Position numbers and translations under genes: made by a program. Shown here in pieces: positions 60,471-64,000 of a stretch of DNA of 64,000 bases. Positions within the stretch are counted from its first letter, which is position 1, and each line of letters begins with the position of its first letter. The notes beneath the pieces are model-generated. The model was not told the DNA's origin. It worked only from the letters and a program-made list of their open reading frames with translations, and did no database searches. The DNA is taken from assembly GCA_025642065.1 (NCBI GenBank), contig JAODUP010000120.1:404501-468500 (forward strand), written 5' to 3'. Source of the DNA: Paralvinella palmiformis (lineage: Eukaryota > Annelida > Polychaeta > Terebellida > Alvinellidae).

Positions 60471-62696
60471 ATGAGAACCATATACTGGAGGCGATATGGA
60501 ATTGTCGTACCGTTTCTAATAATAGTATTGGCCACGAGTGTTCTCATCGCGACCTTTCATCATCGGATAAGTCGCGGCCTTGGCCGATTGCGACCGGTTA
60601 AATCGAAACCGGAAGACGATGTCGACAGCGTAGTGAAACGGCCGAACATCGACGACGATCCAGACGACGACGACTTCGACGATGAGTTGATAACGGATCC
60701 GGAAGACGTTTGGACCGACGGCGACGCGATGGCACTCAATCCGGACGCGATCCCGAGCGAAGAGAGGCTAAAAAGCCGAGCCGATGACGCGTCGTCGGTG
60801 GACAGTGATGAGCTGTACTCGACGAACACGCCATCCGGATTGGTGGTCGACCAGGGTCATAAACGTGGCACTACGGCGAGTATCACGACGACGGAACGGA
60901 TGGAGGTAGCCGACGAGAAAGGCGCCGATGCGACGACGAAACAATCCCACCAACATCAACCACCAGCACAACACCACGACCACCACCAGCTACAACAACA
61001 ACAACAACCCATCGGGTTGTCCGAATACCATTCTGAAGACGAATCTGCGCCGACTCAGTTGGATTTTCAAGACGTTCCGTTGTCTCCCGATGAGGAATAC
61101 AGCCTACGATTAGCGGGAGGTGGAGAAGACACCGACGATCAGGATGACGCCGAGGACGAGGCCGAGTTCGAATCCGAGAACGAAATAGACTTCGATAATT
61201 ACAGTCCTCCGTCGGGCAAACCTCTGAACGTATTGTTCGTTATAGCCGATGACCTCCGACCACAACTGGGAGCCTATGAAGGTCGGGATTACGGCGCCCT
61301 TCACGACGGACACAAGATGTACACGCCGAACATAGACCGACTGGCCAAGGAAAGTCTAGTCTTGAAGCGGGCCTACGCCCAGTACAGCATGTGCGGGCCG
61401 AGTCGCGCCTCCCTGATGACGAGTCGACGGCCCGACGCGACCAAGGTATATCAAAACTACGTCTACTGGCGTTACTGGAGCGTCGGTAATTTCACCTCCA
61501 TTCCCCAGTACTTCAAGGAAAACGGCTACACGACACTGGGCGCTGGAAAGGTATTCCACGTGGACCACCTGCCTAAAGATTACGACCCGCCTTCTTGGTC
61601 TTTGCCCTACTTCAGGCCGACTCCCAGTTCACACGACAGGAATACCTCGGCGAACTGGATAGCGGCGCCCGATGACGAGCCGCTCGTCGACCAGAGTACC
61701 ACGCAGTACGCCGTAAAGAAGATGGCCACTCTCGCCAAGAGTGCCGCTAGGGGAATTCCTTTCTTCTTCGCGGTGGGATTCAGCCAGCCGCATTTTCGTC
61801 ACATTTGTCCAGCGAAGTTTTTCGACTATTACCCGCTCGAAAAGAAGAAGTGCATGTTCAAAGAAAGCTGGCAGACGCCGCCGTACGCGCAGAAGATGGA
61901 TCTGGCGCCCTTCATAGAAGGCGTCAACAACACCGACCTGACCCACATTCCTTCGGTAGCGATGCGCGAAATCCGACGCGCCTACTTCGCCTGCATCTCG
62001 TACGTGGACAGCTTAGTCGGCGAACTGATGCGAGGATTGGAGGAAAACGGGCTAGCCAACGACACGATGGTCATCTTCACGTCGGATCAGGGCTATCATC
62101 TGGGAGACAACGACATGTTTGGCGTTTATTCGAACCACGATGTAGCCCTACACGTGCCGCTCATCATGAAGATACCCGGACTGACCGATCGAGGTGTCGA
62201 CTCCAGGTCGCTGGTCGAACTGCTGGACATCTTCCCGACACTGATCCAGGCTGCCGGCCTGCCGCCGTTGCCCAAGTGTCCGGACAGATCTTCCGAGATA
62301 CGAGCCTGTACGGATGGCGTCAGCCTGTTGCCCCTGATTGGCCATCCAAAGAGATACCTGAAGGACGCCGTCTTTTCGCAGCTGGCGAGGGGCAGGAGTC
62401 TGACCGAGTACGCCATTCGTACCAATAAGTATCGGCTGATCGATCTGGCTCTACACAGGAGGAAGATGCTGTATCCAGGCGTCTACCAGCACGCGTTGGA
62501 CTTCGACTTGAACCTACAAGGCAGGCGGTACGGTAGGCGACTCTACGACCTGGTAACCGACCCCCTGGAGTCTGAAAACGCCATACACGATCCTCGTCAT
62601 GCTGATACGATCAACAGACTGCGCGCCAAGCTGCGCCATACATTCAAATATGTGCACGATTACTCAAAGTATTTGTTTTACAGTTTTCCGGAGTAG
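60471..62696 (+). CDS. membrane-anchored iduronate-2-sulfatase-like protein
   Basis: Sulfatase family; the closest relative I recognise is iduronate-2-sulfatase, which removes 2-O-sulfate from heparan and dermatan sulfate in lysosomes. I start at ATG 60471 (741 residues, context TTTACAATGA). The same frame opens at 60321, but the extra 50 codons look like UTR. Residues 9-30 form one hydrophobic segment after WRR (type II anchor or uncleaved signal). A low-complexity acidic stem with His/Gln runs covers about 45-245. The catalytic domain runs from about 250: ADDLRP (Asp 260, 261), CGPSR (formylglycine Cys 308), GKVFH (Lys 360, His 363), QPHF (His 441), TSDQGYHLG (Asp 539). Two positions differ from human IDS: Gln 540 replaces the metal-binding His, and Val replaces the sulfate-contacting Lys in the AKYSN block (here GVYSN). 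The C-terminus keeps LYDLVTDPLESENAIHDP. The gene is intronless and visibly GC-richer than its surroundings. Activity is therefore uncertain. Confidence 0.88.
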   Translation: MRTIYWRRYGIVVPFLIIVLATSVLIATFHHRISRGLGRLRPVKSKPEDDVDSVVKRPNIDDDPDDDDFDDELITDPEDVWTDGDAMALNPDAIPSEERLKSRADDASSVDSDELYSTNTPSGLVVDQGHKRGTTASITTTERMEVADEKGADATTKQSHQHQPPAQHHDHHQLQQQQQPIGLSEYHSEDESAPTQLDFQDVPLSPDEEYSLRLAGGGEDTDDQDDAEDEAEFESENEIDFDNYSPPSGKPLNVLFVIADDLRPQLGAYEGRDYGALHDGHKMYTPNIDRLAKESLVLKRAYAQYSMCGPSRASLMTSRRPDATKVYQNYVYWRYWSVGNFTSIPQYFKENGYTTLGAGKVFHVDHLPKDYDPPSWSLPYFRPTPSSHDRNTSANWIAAPDDEPLVDQSTTQYAVKKMATLAKSAARGIPFFFAVGFSQPHFRHICPAKFFDYYPLEKKKCMFKESWQTPPYAQKMDLAPFIEGVNNTDLTHIPSVAMREIRRAYFACISYVDSLVGELMRGLEENGLANDTMVIFTSDQGYHLGDNDMFGVYSNHDVALHVPLIMKIPGLTDRGVDSRSLVELLDIFPTLIQAAGLPPLPKCPDRSSEIRACTDGVSLLPLIGHPKRYLKDAVFSQLARGRSLTEYAIRTNKYRLIDLALHRRKMLYPGVYQHALDFDLNLQGRRYGRRLYDLVTDPLESENAIHDPRHADTINRLRAKLRHTFKYVHDYSKYLFYSFPE

Positions 62697-62731
62697 AGCC
62701 AGAAGGGGTGCAACCATTCGTGTTTCCCTCT

Positions 62732-62749
62732 GTGTGTGTGTGTGTGTGA
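62732..62749. repeat. (TG)n microsatellite
   Basis: Short TG run 36 bp after the sulfatase-like stop codon. Confidence 0.85.
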
Positions 62750-62939
62750 GTTAGCCAAGAGCCCTAAGTATATAAGATGAAATGGTCTTCGAACCCCGGT
62801 TTCCACCATCGTATTCGTATATCAACATCAGAGTATTGGTCATACAAAACACTTGACGAGATGTTAGTATTCTTAGTCTGTAGACATAGTATAACATTAT
62901 TGTATATTTTGTCAAAAACAACGAGGTTTTTGTATCTGT

Positions 62940-63300
62940 CTTCCTACGTACCAATGTACTAATTCTATTTGCTATGGTAACACCACCTGTAAGGGCCATA
63001 ACGCCCCTACAGATCATAATAATAATTAATAATATATAAAAGTTGTATAACATACAAAATTTACATCTTTGCACAAAATGCATTAAACACACACACACAC
63101 ACACACACACAGCTAAATACATAGGAGATAAGCTGAAATAAAAAGATTAATTTGTACCCTCTTCTTGAACGTATCAAGTGTCTTAGACTGCCTAATGGTC
63201 AGTGGAAGATTGTTCCATAGGGTCGCTGCAGCCTTTTTGAAACACCTATTACAGTAGACGGTGGCTAATGGCAGAAATCCCATACACTAAAATAATAACC
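62940..63300 (-). pseudogene. C-terminal end and 3' UTR of another LINE
   Basis: On the minus strand, frame 63241-63113 reads FKKAAATLWNNLPLTIRQSK, then TLDTFKKRVQINLF, and ends at a TAG. This is the terminal A-x-x-x-W-N-x-LP-x-x-IR block of CR1/L2-type ORF2. A (TG)n run (63111-63087) and AT-rich UTR follow, with a hairpin-like CTGTAGGGGC / GCCCTTACAG pair near 62975-63010. Upstream coding sequence is lost. It is distinct from the copies at 52528, 55371 and 57000. Confidence 0.75.
63087..63111. repeat. (CA)n microsatellite
   Basis: CA run of about 25 bp inside the LINE 3' region. Confidence 0.9.
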
Positions 63301-63499
63301 ACTCTCGCTCTTCAGTTTTAAATGATTAGAAGTTTTCTTGTCGTAGACCAACCATTATAGCAGTAAACGCCTATCAACCTTTTTCGAATCACATCATTTA
63401 TCATTCAGCCAGTCAACGAGAATAAAAATGTGGCCAGATATTTATTTGCTACGATTCCAACTGGAGAACTTGGTCGCCATAAGAGTAGCATTGCTTGCT

Positions 63500-63560
63500 T
63501 GAATTTCGGGCAGTATTCCCAGGCTGTCGCTTGTTTAGCACAGCCTGTATATGAGTAGCA
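63500..63560 (+). repeat. short direct repeat with 63818-63870
   Basis: CCCAGGCTGTCGCTT, a short gap and AGCACAGCCT occur here and again at about 63822-63850, about 315 bp apart, flanking the SINE at 63628. Confidence 0.7.
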
Positions 63561-63627
63561 CGAAAAACATCCTGTTTATATATGACTGCGGCCACATATT
63601 GGGTTTTCGACTGTATGTAGACAAGGG

Positions 63628-63800
63628 CGATTCCATGATCTAACCGGTAGTCTGGTTTGCTACAGATTTCTTCCATCCGAGTACAAATCCTGCCGCGTCT
63701 ATATTTGAAAGGTGTTTCATTTGTTCGCTTCGCCTCGTTGCCTTCGGAGGTGGCTCCGCCCATTTCGGCTAACCGTGTGCACAAAATTATCCGTAAATAG
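63628..63800 (+). mobile_element. tRNA-headed SINE, family 1 (diverged)
   Basis: A diverged head (ATGATCTAACCGGTAGTC, then GAGTACAAATCCTG) is followed by the body TTGAAAGGTGTTTCATTTGT, CTTCGCCTCGTTGCCTTC, CCGCCCATTTCGGC and GTGTGCACAAAATTATCCGT. The order matches the other family-1 copies. Confidence 0.65.
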
Positions 63801-63817
63801 GTTTTGTTGTTCGGGGA

Positions 63818-64000
63818 GAATCCCCAGGCTGTCGCTTAATCAGCACAGCCTCTATGTTGGAGTGGTTGAGAAACCTCCTCCCCCACCACTCACAGGGGAG
63901 CAGTACGGAAAGATGGAGCCGAAATACCCTGAGGGTGGTCACTGCCAGAGTGTTTTTACGTCCTCAGGGTTTTTTTAACGTCCCCCTTTATTTTAAATAA
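63818..64000 (+). repeat. SINE-linked repeat, copy paired with 51230-51362
   Basis: After CCCAGGCTGTCGCTTAATC comes CACCACTCACAGGGGAGCAG, GGAAAGATGG, CCCTGAGGGT, TCACTGCCAGAGTGT, TTACGTCCTCAGG and TTTAACGTCCC, matching the block at 51230-51362. It runs off the window end. Confidence 0.7.

Noticed and set aside
61805..62428. 207-codon open frame overlapping the sulfatase-like gene
   Set aside because: It is an alternative frame of the GC-rich coding sequence, Arg-rich and without homology. It is a shadow.
1..64000. CRISPR array, rRNA genes or bacterial contamination
   Set aside because: No regularly spaced repeats of CRISPR type, no rRNA-like sequence and no operon-like gene run were seen. 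All genes fit an animal genome.

Overview
This window looks like nuclear DNA of an intron-rich, AT-rich invertebrate. I infer a marine lophotrochozoan, possibly a mollusc, but the sequence does not prove the phylum. The evidence is two conserved animal genes split into many short exons with GT-AG junctions, many (TA)n, (CA)n and (CT)n tracts, tRNA-headed SINEs, several decayed non-LTR retrotransposon ends and TA-inserting DNA transposons. No bacterial-style operon, CRISPR array, rRNA or functional tRNA gene was seen.

Layout. 1-4489: gene-free flank with repeats, including one copy of a ~450 bp repeat whose inverted partner lies near 58 kb. 4490-19768, minus strand: a complete CCAR1 (CARP-1) orthologue that I assembled from 22 coding exons into a 1144-residue protein with S1-like, Arg/Ser-rich, DBC1/Nudix-like, SAP, EF-hand-like and coiled-coil parts. 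19819-37069: a long gene-poor stretch between two divergently transcribed genes, with candidate non-coding first exons and promoter motifs near 32.2, 33.7-34.0 and 35.1-35.3 kb. 37070-49137, plus strand: a complete ERCC6 (CSB) orthologue of 21 coding exons and 1453 residues, with all SNF2 ATPase motifs. 49138-60470: a transposon graveyard holding SINEs, four LINE fragments within the wider 52-63 kb area, a degenerate BED zinc finger and an internally deleted pogo/Tigger-like element. 60471-62696, plus strand: an uninterrupted, GC-rich open reading frame for an iduronate-2-sulfatase-like protein with an N-terminal membrane anchor and a long acidic stem. 62697-64000: another LINE end and SINE-derived repeats.

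CCAR1 is a transcription and apoptosis co-regulator and ERCC6 is the transcription-coupled repair translocase. Both are nuclear, but they share no pathway step that the sequence shows. The sulfatase-like protein would act in the secretory pathway. The most unusual items are its membrane-anchored architecture with changed active-site positions, a CCAR1 exon squeezed between two microsatellites, a non-GT splice donor in CCAR1, a perfect 46 bp palindrome in an ERCC6 intron, and the internally deleted pogo-like element that still carries the start of a CENP-B-type transposase. I did not find a convincing novel multi-gene system.
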